From: Cryptomeria japonica
Lineage: Eukaryota > Streptophyta > Pinopsida > Cupressales > Cupressaceae
Assembly: GCF_030272615.1 (NCBI RefSeq)
Contig: NC_081406.1
Span: 238,690,422 to 238,750,421 of the forward strand
Length of the DNA stretch: 60,000 bases
Reading direction: 5' to 3'
Below are positions 36,745 to 47,962 of this stretch, piece by piece. Under the pieces are notes generated by a model. It was given only the letters and a program-made list of their open reading frames with translations, ran no database searches and was not told the origin of the DNA. Position 1 is the stretch's first letter; every line of letters starts with the position of its first letter. Made by a program: the position numbers and the translations under genes.

Positions 36745-38779
36745 GAATAATATTAATATTAAATAATAATTATTAATTATAAATAATGATACAATAATTT
36801 TTAAATAAATTTAGTAGAAGAGAGGACATAGTAGTTGAGCACCCTAATTTCGTGTCTCTCTTAATCTTATGTGATGATATTAAATCACTTTTATTTTTTT
36901 ATAGTACCTTACTTAGCAAGTCTCTTGCTTATAACTAAAATTTCAAGGCCACATCATCAAATATGGTGCACATCAGTATGTTTGTTATTGAGGTATCCAA
37001 AAAGCCCTAGAAAATATTAAACTTTTAGTTGTGCACAAAGTTAACATCACATGATTTTTTTTCTTTTTAGATCTAAACGTTACATTTCATTCAATTGTGA
37101 GTATTTATGATCAATACTATAACTTTAAAGTCACAACCATTAGTGTTATATTATTAAAACTAACAAACAAAAAATTAACAAATGTTTTCACAAATATTAG
37201 AGTATGGTCAACTAATAGATTTTTTATCAAACTATTATGTTATTTGCCCCTAAATTAATATGTCATAATTCATATATCACTAACCAACAAATACTATTAT
37301 TACAATACTACACAAACAAATACATGTCAATCCTATACTGATTATTATTTTAATACATCTATAATCTTCATTGACCTAATAAAATTGTAATTCATGTGAT
37401 TTAAAAAAAAAAATTGATATTAAACTATCTTATCTATCTAAATTAATATGATATATATCACTAAACAATGGTACGACAACAAATACGTCCAAAACATGAC
37501 TATTATTATTTGGAAAAATGATTTTCTAAAGCAATACAAATAAATTTTTATTTTATATATTAAACCAAAACAAAAAGATTTTGGCAACTAGCAAGTTGAG
37601 AAAATAAAATGAATAAAATACTTATTATGAAGTCTAATAACATAGCCTGTTGTAAAAAAACATAATACCGAACGTTGATCTACTACATTTCAATACTTGA
37701 ACATGGGGAGAATGAATTTACACATTACACTCATTGGTCATTATCTCACCTGCACTACATGCTATTCAAATTAGAATTTATTAAGCTAAAGAAGCTACGA
37801 CGGTCATTGTAGGGACGCGTCTATTCTGGCTCCAAAACAGCAGTGCGGATTGACTAACACGCATCTTAGTCGCGCATTTTACATCATCGATTTTACAATA
37901 AACAATTGTGATTGACTAACACGTCGCTATCACATTGTACGAAAAATCCATTTTGTAACCAGAATAGCTACACCAGTCATTGTATCCTATTTGAATTAGA
38001 ATTTATTAAGCATACAGTCACTGCAGCTTTTCTGACAATCTGTCATACATAAAAACAAAAATGCACCAACTAAACTAAAGTGTCATAAATAAAAAGTACA
38101 CCAAGTGAAAATAAATTTCTACCTAAATTCTTATTGTTCAGTTATAGTTGGCATTCAAGCTAATAAATATTAATTCACTGAGTCAGTTTTTTCCGTCAAA
38201 CCTTTAATTTCGGTTGAGACAGGAATGGACAAGAGCCAGGCTCGTCTGAATGATTTGTTCTACGGTCATGACTAAGGTGCACGTCGGGAATGTAGAGATA
38301 TAATTGCGATAATGACCAGCAGACAGCTTTAGAAAAATATATCTAGGCAGCTGTTCACTTTTATATAGTAGTATAGGTATGATAAATATATGAAGCAAAA
38401 AAAATTAATTCATAATTTTTTATTTCCAAAGTAAAAATTTGATTAAATAGATTCTTTCAGATGGTCATAGCTGTCATCACAAGAGCATACAAGAATCAGA
38501 AATGCCTCACAGCAAACTACCAAATCTAAGAACCCACAACCCCATCCTACATGAAGAGTAAGGTACAGTAGTCAACCCACATCTTTCTAAAATAAATGGA
38601 AAAACTCAGGAATTTGTTCAAAGGAAAGAGGATCTCAATTTTAAACATGGCATTTAATGGGATTTATCGAAGTCCAATGAACTAACAAATCCACAACATC
38701 ATTTTATTTACGAGAAATATGAACAAAAGAAATTGAATCAAACTATCGAGATAAGTCTTGAATTAATGTTTCAAGAGAT
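36745..38779. other. AT-rich intergenic DNA with short repeats
   Basis: It begins with AAT-rich simple sequence (36745-36795). Two related segments occur in the same orientation: TTAGAATTTATTAAGC at about 37771 and at 37996. The phrase GATTGACTAACACG appears near 37847 and 37912. A TTTTATATAGTAG stretch near 38358 could be a TATA-like site. No coding motif is seen. Confidence 0.4.
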
Positions 38780-39430
38780 GGGAAATTCCAGCTGGACCGA
38801 GGGTGCTGGACTCCTGTCCGTGAAAGGAAGTTATTGTACCTCCCGTGAAAGAGAAGGCGGCAACTATCTCCTCATAAAAATCCCTTTAAGAAGAAGAACA
38901 CCCCGCAACAAGCCAGCACCGGGATAAATGTTGTTGAGGGTGGGGAGCTTCTATTCTATACATCGCCTAACTGGGTCCCCTCCTTTATATATGCCTGTAG
39001 GCAGGCCGATGAGGAAAGTTTCCTATTCTTCTTAAGTTCTTCTCCATAAGTTCTTCTTTTAGTTCGAGAAATAGCTTTCTTCGGCATCGCATCATCTGCT
39101 GGATAGCTTTCTTCGGCATCGCATCATCAACAACTAGTTGAAGGAGGGCAACCGGAAGCCCCAGGCAATATCAACTGCATGCAGGGGAGATAAGCCTGGA
39201 TTCCTCAATGCCCGGATGCCATCCATGCCCGTTGGGCATTGAGAGTGATTGAGTTCCAAATCCAAAGAGACGTACGGATCCAGAGCGAAATACTGATCCA
39301 CCGTGGCCAGCGGCATCCCGATGCTCGATCAAGAACTCAAAGATAAGTGACTTAGAGGAGGAAGTTGAGTTCCACGGAGTATTCTGATGGGGACATGGGA
39401 CAGGTTTTGGGGCTTGGGGGATCAAGGGTC
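38780..39430. other. GC-richer block of unknown origin, possible organelle-derived insert
   Basis: Its composition differs from the AT-rich flanks. A direct duplication TAGCTTTCTTCGGCATCGCA occurs at about 39070 and 39105. The style of 38790-39110 reminds me of plant mitochondrial intergenic DNA, but this is an impression only. On the minus strand, 39316-39134 is a 60-codon ORF and 39425-39171 an 84-codon ORF in another frame. Neither is recognised. Confidence 0.3.
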
Positions 39431-39769
39431 TAAATTAGGGGGTGGTGGTGGGTCGGGGTAGGGGAGCACTGCTGATATAAAAATAGAGGTGAATTGAAAT
39501 CTTCAAGACAAAATCCACAATATAACAGTTTTGTGAGTGCCCCATGGAAAGCCAACTAGTTTTTACGTCTTAAAGGTTGCAATCAGTATGCAATGGCTTG
39601 TGTCATATAACAAGCGGCTTGACGACATCCCTGATAGAGGTGGTGGAGGTGGCAGAAGTGGTGGTGCTATGAAGGGACATTTCCCCAAGTCCCCAAGTCT
39701 CGAAAACATCCCCTATGAGGAATGCAAATGTTTTTTGGGGGGACGCATCCCCAAAGAACACTAGCAAGA
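39431..39769. other. spacer with G-rich and GGGAC/CCCC motifs
   Basis: It has a G-rich start (about 39430-39465) and phrases of alternating GGGAC and TCCCCAAG near 39670-39755. A plus-strand ORF of 75 codons (39537-39764) is glycine-rich and unrecognised. Nothing is assignable. Confidence 0.3.
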
Positions 39770-40110
39770 ACTATCGAAATGTTGCTTCTATGCACAAACT
39801 TCCATATGATTATTAGTATCAACACAAGTAGCCAAAGAAAAAAATAACTGCATCAAAGCAGAACTATCATGACTAACACCTTCAATCCCAACTGTCTGGG
39901 ATTACCTTTAGAGAAACCATTTGTATTAATCTTAAAAGCACCTTGAGGAGGGAGTACCCAATGACCCACTTTGTTAATCCTGTGAGAAGGATGTGTTTTA
40001 GGAGGACAAGACTCAGATTTAGAATTAAAAGAGGCCAACAAATTACCCACATCCAAATTTAGAGCAACCACAAGATTCACTGAAGCAAAAAGTTGATCTA
40101 GAGATCACTT
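39770..40110 (-). pseudogene. LINE fragment: start of an RNase H domain
   Basis: The minus strand reads GAFKINTNGFSKGNPRQLGLK, cut here at the twenty-first residue, near 39960-39895. This is the usual entry of the plant LINE RNase H domain, except that the first catalytic Asp is Asn. About 45 codons upstream are open (40080-39960). Both ends are truncated and the rest of the LINE is absent nearby. Confidence 0.7.
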
Positions 40111-40907
40111 ATCAGCAAGAGTCTTCTAAAGTCAAGTCAACATGTTATGTCAATTGTAATCAATATTTTATTTTAGAATTATTTTATTATTATATATTTA
40201 AAAATATAGATTTTATGTGTGATTTTTATTTTATGGAAATAAGTTTCGCTATAACGTCTATATATAGTAGATCACAACAATTTGAATAAGCATATATCTA
40301 AATCACACAAAACGCTTTCATGAAACAATCAGAAATCTAGTCCATTAAAAATCATCTGAAATGTCTATGAGATTTGAAACATGTTAGATAATCTTATAAT
40401 AGAGACCACTAACTCGAACACAGCTAAACTGGCTCCAAAATCGTAATGTCGTACAACGCAAAACTTTTGTGTTATGTAGACAGAAAAATTGCAGAATAGA
40501 CTCGCAATAGCTCTGAGACTTGACGGAAATGCTGCAGCCACTGTACTTCTATATATAACACAAAAGTTATTTTCGATATACAACAATATAGTCAAAACGT
40601 TTTTGAAAACAGAATAGCCGCAGCCCCACCAACTCCATCAATTGTACTCTACTCATGAGATTCCACTGTTTGCTCCGAGCGGACCTGGGGAAGGTGTATT
40701 CCAGACATAAACACACAACGAAGGAATTGAAGCCCATGTCAGACAACCATATGCTTCCTATGCTTTTGTATACCGTCTGCAGCCTGTGGGCAAGTACACT
40801 TCTGTAACGTGCACCCCCTCCTCTCTCTGGCTCAACTTCCAATGCCCACCAGTGCAAAAAGCAAAATGGGGTTTGAAAGGGGAGCATTGTCTCGCCAGCA
40901 TGTTGGC
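40111..40907. other. unassigned spacer
   Basis: AT-rich to about 40600, then GC-richer. A phrase CTGGCTCCAAAA near 40428 also occurs near 37828, hinting at a shared ancient repeat. A minus-strand ORF of 125 codons (40944-40567) has no known motif and overlaps the inverted-arm element. I cannot assign it. Confidence 0.35.
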
Positions 40908-41299
40908 GTGCCCTACCTCCCCCCTCAACCCTGCGAAAATTCATATTTTTTTAATATATATTTTTTTAACTGTAATTTATTTATATTATATTTTTTATTT
41001 ATTAATATCTATATTATAATTTGTAATTTATTTTAAAAAAATTAACTTTAATTTATTTGTATTATGTTTTTTTTTTAATAGATACTCAATGTTTCATGAC
41101 ATAATCAACTAACATTGCAAAATTGATAACCATGCCTTAGAGGATGTTATGAAAAAAAACACCACCACAAAGGGGGTACATCAAAGAAATCAAAGCTTGG
41201 GATGTCATATGCCTCCATTAGAATATTAGTACATATTCTATGATAATATTTAAGGAAAAGAAGAGAGTGAGATATACCTCGCAAAAGAAGGAGAGGGGA
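40908..41299 (+). repeat. left inverted arm
   Basis: It starts CCCTACCTCC, runs through AT-rich sequence with TAATTTATTTATATTATATT, and ends GGAGAGGGGA. It pairs with 43248-43716 inverted, which is about 75 bp longer through extra AT-rich and C/A-rich sequence. Confidence 0.8.
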
Positions 41300-41339
41300 T
41301 CCTAAAACAAGGATACCTTAATGCAAGTTGGCATTGCCT

Positions 41340-43240
41340 CCAAATGTATAGGTGGTGACAACCACATTAGATACTATTATGTTTCTACCATAAAAAAAGA
41401 AAAGAGAAAAGAAAAAAGAAAAAAGAAAAAAGAAAAAAAAGAATAGTTGTACGTGAGATTGTACCACCATGAATAACAATGGCGTCCCATATAGAGCTAC
41501 AAATGTTCCATAGTGAGGAGCAACATAATAAAAAAAAATGTTTATCTAGAAGGGATGGGACAAAGGTGAAACCCATTATCACTTGTCTTATGAATAATCC
41601 CAAATTTAAAGATTTTCTATATTTTACCCTTCAAAGCTTGGCATTCATTGGTGGATTGGCCAAGCACTTGATAATATGAACAAAAAGAAAGATTTGTTTG
41701 ATTATGTTCATGAAATTTCTTACGTTTTAGAGGAGGAAGAGTAAGAAAGAAGACTTTGAGAAGCCTCAATATACTCTTGTGTAGATAGAAGATGAGGATA
41801 AGGAAGTTATCCTTTCCCTTGTGAATAAAGGTTTAATCACTCATGAGAAGGGATTGTATTAGATTCAACTGGTCCATGTTGGATGAAACCTAAAAAGCCC
41901 CAATAATCATCTAGACATGTGTTATGAGTAGGAGTTGAAAATAGAATTAGATTGAGCTCGCACAAGTGAAACAATAGGCTCCTTTGATGTTTCAAGTGTC
42001 AATTTTGGGACTTTGTATTTCCCAATAAATGAGGGTGTAAATATTATGAACCCCAATCATCGTCTAAGAAGGAAGCCTTAGTTAATTGAGAACTATCAAT
42101 AAGAGACAATGTAGAATCTACTTTGGTTGAAGATGGAACCATAGAGTTAGGAGGATATTTAAATCCTACTTCTATTTGTAAACAACTTTCAGCTTGCATT
42201 GTCTATGGTATATTTTCATATGTCAATTTTATTGTATGATGAAGAGTAGACAGAGCTACTTGCATGGCCTGACATGAAAGAGTGTAGGTAAATTCACAAG
42301 TCCTACCATAACCGGTAATGTGATTGTGTCTAACAACCATCTACCCATGTTATCAAAGAAATGAATAAAAATATATTAAAGTTTAATGAGAAGTGTCTAT
42401 ATTTATCATACGTAATAGGTATATGCCACCAAAATGAAGGCTTAATCCATTATTTGTTTTAGTTGTACCTTATTCCAATTCTATTAACGATGACCAAAAT
42501 CATAATAGAATTATATTAATTTCGAACTTCTAAAGACGGTAACTCATTTGGTGAGAATATTATGTCCATCTTTGTTGCATGCATATAATCAAACATGGTT
42601 GATACATCATTTGGTCTAAAAGAAGAAGGGACAAGTACCTTCTATAAGGCCACCTGTAGAAACTAATGGTATGTAGGCGATATTTGAACCAATTCCTAGA
42701 TGGAGATCTTAGCAGTAGTAGCATGAAGCTACTCAACAAGATCATACTCCTTACCAACATGTAATGAAAGATGAGGAGGGAGGAAGAAAATTTTGAGGAG
42801 GAACAATTGTTTCTTGTTTATTTTCTTCTTGTTACAAGTGTTGTATGTGTAACTAGCTACATGATAATGAGGTGGCTAAAACACATTTGGATTAATGTTA
42901 TTATTTTGAGTAAGTTATTTTTCAGAGTTTAGAAATTAACCAAGTGGTTGAGAAGGATTTTTAACTCCTATAATAGTACTAACCTTTTTGGTTTGAGGTT
43001 GTGGAACATCTTGTTAAAGATGAACAACAATCAGCAATTTCACAAGCTCATTTGTATGACCGAAAACATAAATTATATTGACTAGACTTTGATTATGTTA
43101 TTTGTTCACCAACACTTCATCTATAGAAGAGAGAGCATTGATATCATTGTCTTGTACCAAAATATCCTCATGATTAAGACAAATTGTGGGAAAGGGAAAA
43201 GACTATTAGTGATATTATATTGATAATATTAGTGACATAA
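41340..43240 (-). pseudogene. gypsy gag-protease remnant inside the inverted arms
   Basis: Read on the minus strand, 43190-42900 gives EDILVQDNDINALSSIDEVL-like sequence. Near 42740-42600 is YDLVE.LHATTAKISI with QISPTYH, the linker before the retropepsin in plant gypsy elements. At 42340-42250 ITLPVMVGLVNLPTLFHV belongs to the protease. Further on, AIVIHGGTIS (about 41475) matches a copy near 53570. Many stops and frameshifts are present; no RT or integrase is seen. It is the same family and orientation as 53540-54790. Confidence 0.65.
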
Positions 43241-43247
43241 AATTTAA

Positions 43248-43716
43248 TCCCCTCTCCTTCTTTTGGAAGGTGTATGCATCTTTATTTGAAGATCCCACTC
43301 TCTCTTCTTTTCCTTAAAATATTATAATAGAATATGTACTAATATTTTAATGGAGGCATATGACATCCTAAGCTTTTATTTCTTTGATGTACCCCCTTTA
43401 TGGTGGTGTTTTTTTCATAACATCCCCTAAGGCATGGTTATCATTTTTTGCAATGTTAGTTGATTATGCCATGAAGCATTGGATATTTATTAAAAATATA
43501 TATAATATAAATAAATTAAAGCTAAAAAATATAAATAAATTACAAATTATAATATAAATATTAATAAATAAAAAATATAATATAAATAAATTACAGTTTA
43601 AAAAATATATTTTAAAAAAATTATACAAAAAATATCTTAAAATTTTACAAAAAATACCTTGTCGTTGCCCTACGTAACTGCGATTTTTTGCAAGGTGAGG
43701 TGGGGTGAGGTGGGGT
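43248..43716 (-). repeat. right inverted arm
   Basis: It is the reverse complement of the left arm, beginning TCCCCTCTCCTTC and ending in a short tandem GGTGAGGTGGGGTGAGGTGG. The very AT-rich middle (43495-43640) is alignable with 40945-41085. Confidence 0.8.
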
Positions 43717-43742
43717 GTGAGTCTAGAATCTAACAATATTTA

Positions 43743-43760
43743 TCTAATAATTTTATTATT
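43743..43760. repeat. LINE target-site duplication, 3' side
   Basis: TCTAATAATTTTATTATT, 18 bp, is identical to 49734-49751. Duplications of this length are typical of LINE integration by target-primed reverse transcription. Confidence 0.93.
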
Positions 43761-43930
43761 TTTGTATTAATAATAAGGATTTCAAAAAGTTACAATTATA
43801 CAAGAACGAGTCCGGGCCTCATAGAGGCAGCAAAAAGAGAGTATGAGGCATGGCCTCCCGGCAAGAAATCAAGAGATAGTAACCAGAATATACATGACAA
43901 AAAAGGGGCCAGCAACAAAATTAATACAGC

Positions 43931-46900
43931 TTATAGTAGGATGCCATCAATGGCATCAACCCAGGTTGTCCACCCCTTTTCCCCTTCAATCCAGACAACC
44001 TTCTTCCTTTCCTGTATCTGTCTCAGCATAGCCATCACCTCTTTTTTGGTATTCTTGTTCTTTCTGACTTCTTGGTTCATTTTGTTTAGGGTCTTCTCAA
44101 AAGCTTTAATGTCCTCCATGTTCCTCCTCCACTCGTAACCATGCTGCATCTCATATACTAAAAAAGTGGCGTGACCAGTCTTCAGGAATCTCCTAAGCTT
44201 GTCCTTATCAATCAGCATCATGATACGGACCTGCAAAAGGATTTTAAAATATGTGAGTTTACAGAAAAACTCAGTAAGGGACCGGGGGTTGTCCTGATAC
44301 CTTTCCTCATTCCTGCACTTCCAGAGCTGCCAAAGGATGTTAGAAGATAAAATATACCAAAAAAGATTAGTATCCTTTTTAATCCCATAAATATGACCAG
44401 TTACAATATTCATAATAGTGTAATCAAGTGGATAAGATATATCAAACATTTGCCAGATCCTTCTTGCAAAAGTACAATCGAAAAAAATATGCCTACTGGT
44501 TTCAGGCATCTTACAGATGTTGCAGTAATCAGTTTTAGCTTCCAAGTTTCTGACAGGGAGTCTGTTCAGCAACAACAGCCATCTAAAATATTTGATTTTT
44601 GGTTCAATGGGTCCTTTCCAAAGGTGATTGAGGAGTTTCTTCCAGGAGCAGCTATCAAGGGAGGTATACCAGAGAGCATTAATATGATCAATAATGGATT
44701 CGTTGTGATTAATAACATTATATATGTTTTTTGCCTTAAGTTTGCTAAAGATGCTACCACCAGGCCACTTGCACTGAAGGACTCTATTGGAATCCACATC
44801 GCAAGTCACAGGGAGATCTTTGGTGGCTTTGACAATCATATTGTAGGTTTTTTTTTGCGAGTCAGGAATGTTGAATTTAATTTTAAGATCATTCCAGGGT
44901 ATAAGTTGATTATGCTCAAATAAGTCAACCAATTGGGAAATCCCTTTTTTATTCCAAATTTTAGCAGAGCAACCTTGTGAGAGGGCTAAGGGCTTACCAG
45001 AGAGTTGCAAATTCCACCATATAGATCTTTCACCATACAGAGTTTGACTATCATGGAAGTCTTTGTTGTACACAAACTTTCTAACTTGTTCCCAAGCTTT
45101 CCAAATGGAGCAAAAGACAGCAGAGCCATGGACCTTAATGGGAAAGTTCCCCATGATAAGATCAGAGAGGGGCAGGCCTTTCCAAGTTTTAGCATGTTTA
45201 GGGAAACCCAATTCAATGTTGTTTCTAATGAGGATTTTCCATGGGGAATCACCCTCCATAGAGTGGAAGATCCACTTGGCGGCAAGAGCAACCCCCTGAG
45301 TTCTAAGATCTTTCAAGCCCAACCCCCCAAGTAAGCTGTCCGTATGGCACCATTACCACTTAACAGCATGAAATTTTTTCGATCCTCTGCCATCGGACCA
45401 TAAGAAGTTCCTAATAGCCTTTTGGATCTCTAAGATCTGGTAATTGTTAAACATCCAGGCCAAAGAGTAATATATGTTATAAGATGAGAGAATTTTTTGG
45501 CAAACCTGTACTTTGCCAGCAAGAGAAAGGAACCGGTTATGCCATTTATTGAGTTTGATGTTAATTTTGTCCTTGATCCAATTCCACATGGCCTTAAGAG
45601 AGGGGTCAACAGAAAAAGGAATACCAAGATACCGAACAACCAAATGGGGACCTCCCAATTGATAATGGAACCTATTGCTCCAGTTAGGAGGGGTCTCATC
45701 CCACCCAAGGCAAATAGATTTCGAGTAGGAGATCTTTGCTCCGGATATACTGCAGAAAGTTTTAAGTTTGCATTGGAGAGCTTCAAAATTACTGTCACGG
45801 GCCTCAAAGAAAACAGTGGTGTCATCAGCAAACTAACTGGTGATGAGCTCCTCATTATTAGGGAGCCGGATACCTCTAACAGCAGGGGACATAGAGTGAT
45901 CTCTGAGAATATAGTGGAAAGCTTCGGAGGAGATCACGAAGAGGGTAGGGGCTAAAGGGCAGCCCTGTCTGATAGATCTCCCAAGCGGGAAAGCATCAGA
46001 CAAGGATCCGTTGATATCAATCTGGGCAAAGACATCATTCATCATCATTTTAACAAGATTACAAAATCTGGTGGGAAAACCAAAAGCTTCGAGAGTCATG
46101 GAGATGAAATTCCATTCTACACAATCATAGGCCTTCTCGAAGTCTAACAGTAACATGGCACAATTTTGCTGGGAGAGCTTTGCCCAATTCATAGCCTCCC
46201 AACTAGTTATAACATTTTCTAAAATGTATCTTCCCTTAATGAATCCAGTCTGTGTTGAACTAATAATCTTAGGGAGAATATCTTGAAGCCTAAGAGCAAG
46301 GATTTTGGCTAAGATTTTATAGGACACATTAAGAAGAGTAATCGGTCTCCAATTTTTAATAAGAGCTTTATCTCCCTCTTTGGGGATAAGTTTGATGATA
46401 CCCCTATTGATGTTTCTTCCTAAGGAACCTCTTTCTAATGCATCAGAATAAACTTTAAGAAGTTCATGACAGATCCATCCAATGTTGGTTTTATAGAATT
46501 CAGCAGGCAAGCCATCGGGCCCGGGGGCCTTGTCTTTTTGGAGGGAGAGGATTGCCTTCTCGATTTCTCCCAAGGTGATCTCGGCAGAAAGGATAACAGC
46601 ATCATGATCAGTGATCTTTTTAGGAATAATGGAGAGACATTGGTTTCTAATGTTATTAGCTTCCACAGAATCCTCAGAAGTAAAGAGATTCTAGTAGTAT
46701 TTCGCAAAGGCTTCCTTTATCAAATCAGGGTTGGTGATGTCTTGATTATCAATGACAATTCTATCAATAGATTCATTAGTCTGTTTATGCTTCAAAAGAT
46801 TGAAGAAGAATTTGGAACCCCTGTCACCAAACTGCAGCCAATTATCTCGAGATCTAATTTTTGCACCACGGGCTTTGGCCTGAAGATGTCGGCTAAGAGC

Positions 46901-47962
46901 ATTCTTAGCATAAATGACCTGGGCAGTAAGATTATAGTCAGAGGGGTTGGCTTGAATGTGAGATTCAGCAACCTAAAGATTAGCAGAGAGGGTCTTCTCA
47001 ATGCGTCTATAGTCTTTGGCTCTTTTCTGGCCAATGGTTTTAAGGAAATTTTGCCAAGTAGTAACATTTAGGTCCCACTTTTCAATATTATTAAGGTGAG
47101 GAAAATGACTTTTATTAATCAGACTAATGATATGAACAGCAGCTAAGACATCCTCATCTTCCAGAAGACTAGTATTTAATATAAATTTAGAATCAGAAGC
47201 CCTACAGTGAGTCGGGGAGTTGTTAAAAATAAATCTGGTTTTTATGGGGTGGTGATCAGAAAGAATGGTAGATGTGGCAAGAACAGTGTTGCCCCATTTA
47301 TCTGGGAGGACAGAGAAAAGATTCTTGTTAGCATAAAACCTATCTAACCTCGAATAGATTCTGTTAGCCCCTTGCTGGAAATTGCACCATGTGTGCCAAA
47401 TTCCAGGAGAGAGGTCCTTATTTCCAGCAAGGGGATCATATAGAAGTTTGTTAATTTTCATTCTATCCCAATGAGGTTTTTCTCCATCCTTCCAGGTAAA
47501 AGGGAGTCCTCCTTCCTTATCAGCCTGTGATTCGATCATATTAAAATCCCCCCCCACAATCCAAGGTAAGTCAGGAAGGTTATCAATCCAGTCCCAAAGG
47601 GTTATCCTTTCTTTCCAGTCATTTGAAGCATAAACAGAGCATATACCAAAACTGTTATTATTATACTTAATAGTAACCCAGACAGCACGATTGCATGGTG
47701 ATACTCCATGATCAATAATGTAAGAACTCCATTTAGGATGAACAAGAAGAGCAACCCCTCCTTTTCCTCTAGTGTGAAGAGTGTGAAATTTAACAGCATC
47801 CTTCCAAATATAGGCCAGATTATTATAAAGGGTGAAATCCACTGCTTTGATCTCTTGGAGCATCAAGAAGTCCAGGCTAATTTGGGAATCAATGTATTTT
47901 TTTATAACAAATTTCCTATCCGGGGACTCTAGGCCCCTTATATTCCATGAAACGCAATTCAT
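43931..47962 (-). pseudogene. LINE ORF2: APE endonuclease, RT, zf-RVT, four stops
   Basis: A 1,344-codon frame starts MNCVSWNIRGLESPD. The endonuclease (47962-47200) keeps QEIKAVD, VGGDFNMIES, SRLDRF and SDHHPI. RT (about 46600-45400) has DKAPGPDGLPAEFYK, LLDFEKAYDCVEW, RQGCPLAP and an intact FADDT at 45832-45818. The zf-RVT finger YCNICKMPETSRHIFFDC is near 44520-44470. The C-terminus has no RNase H. Breaks are TAG at 46975, TAG at 46693, TAG at 45835 (just before FADDT) and TAA at 45355. All four can arise by a C-to-T or G-to-A change. The long plus-strand ORF 44393-44923 is its antisense shadow. Confidence 0.94.
47959..47962 (-). promoter_or_regulatory. ATGA overlap of ORF1 stop and ORF2 start
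   Basis: On the minus strand ORF2 starts ATG at 47962 and ORF1 stops TGA at 47961. This four-base overlap is the layout of termination-reinitiation coupling, and is a plausible way to translate ORF2 from the same RNA. The mechanism is inference. Confidence 0.7.

Larger units (their letters stand above)
40908..43716. mobile_element. element bounded by long terminal inverted repeats, gypsy remains inside
   Basis: The left arm (about 40908-41299) reappears as reverse complement at 43248-43716. Matching landmarks include TAACCATGCCTTAG, AAAGGGGGTACATCAAAGAA, GTCATATGCCTCCATTA and GGAAAAGAAGAGAG. The interior has minus-strand gypsy gag-protease sequence. Long inverted arms suggest a Mutator-like or foldback DNA transposon, possibly one that captured or received retrotransposon sequence. 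No transposase is seen and I could not match a target-site duplication. Confidence 0.75.

Noticed and set aside
40567-40944. Minus-strand ORF of 125 codons as a host gene
   Set aside because: No recognised domain, no splice or start context, and it runs across the edge of the inverted-arm element.
44393-44923. Plus-strand ORF of 176 codons
   Set aside because: It lies antisense to LINE ORF2 in a region whose minus-strand translation has clear zf-RVT and LINE motifs.
46466-47071. Plus-strand ORF of 201 codons
   Set aside because: It is antisense to the linker and RT part of LINE ORF2.
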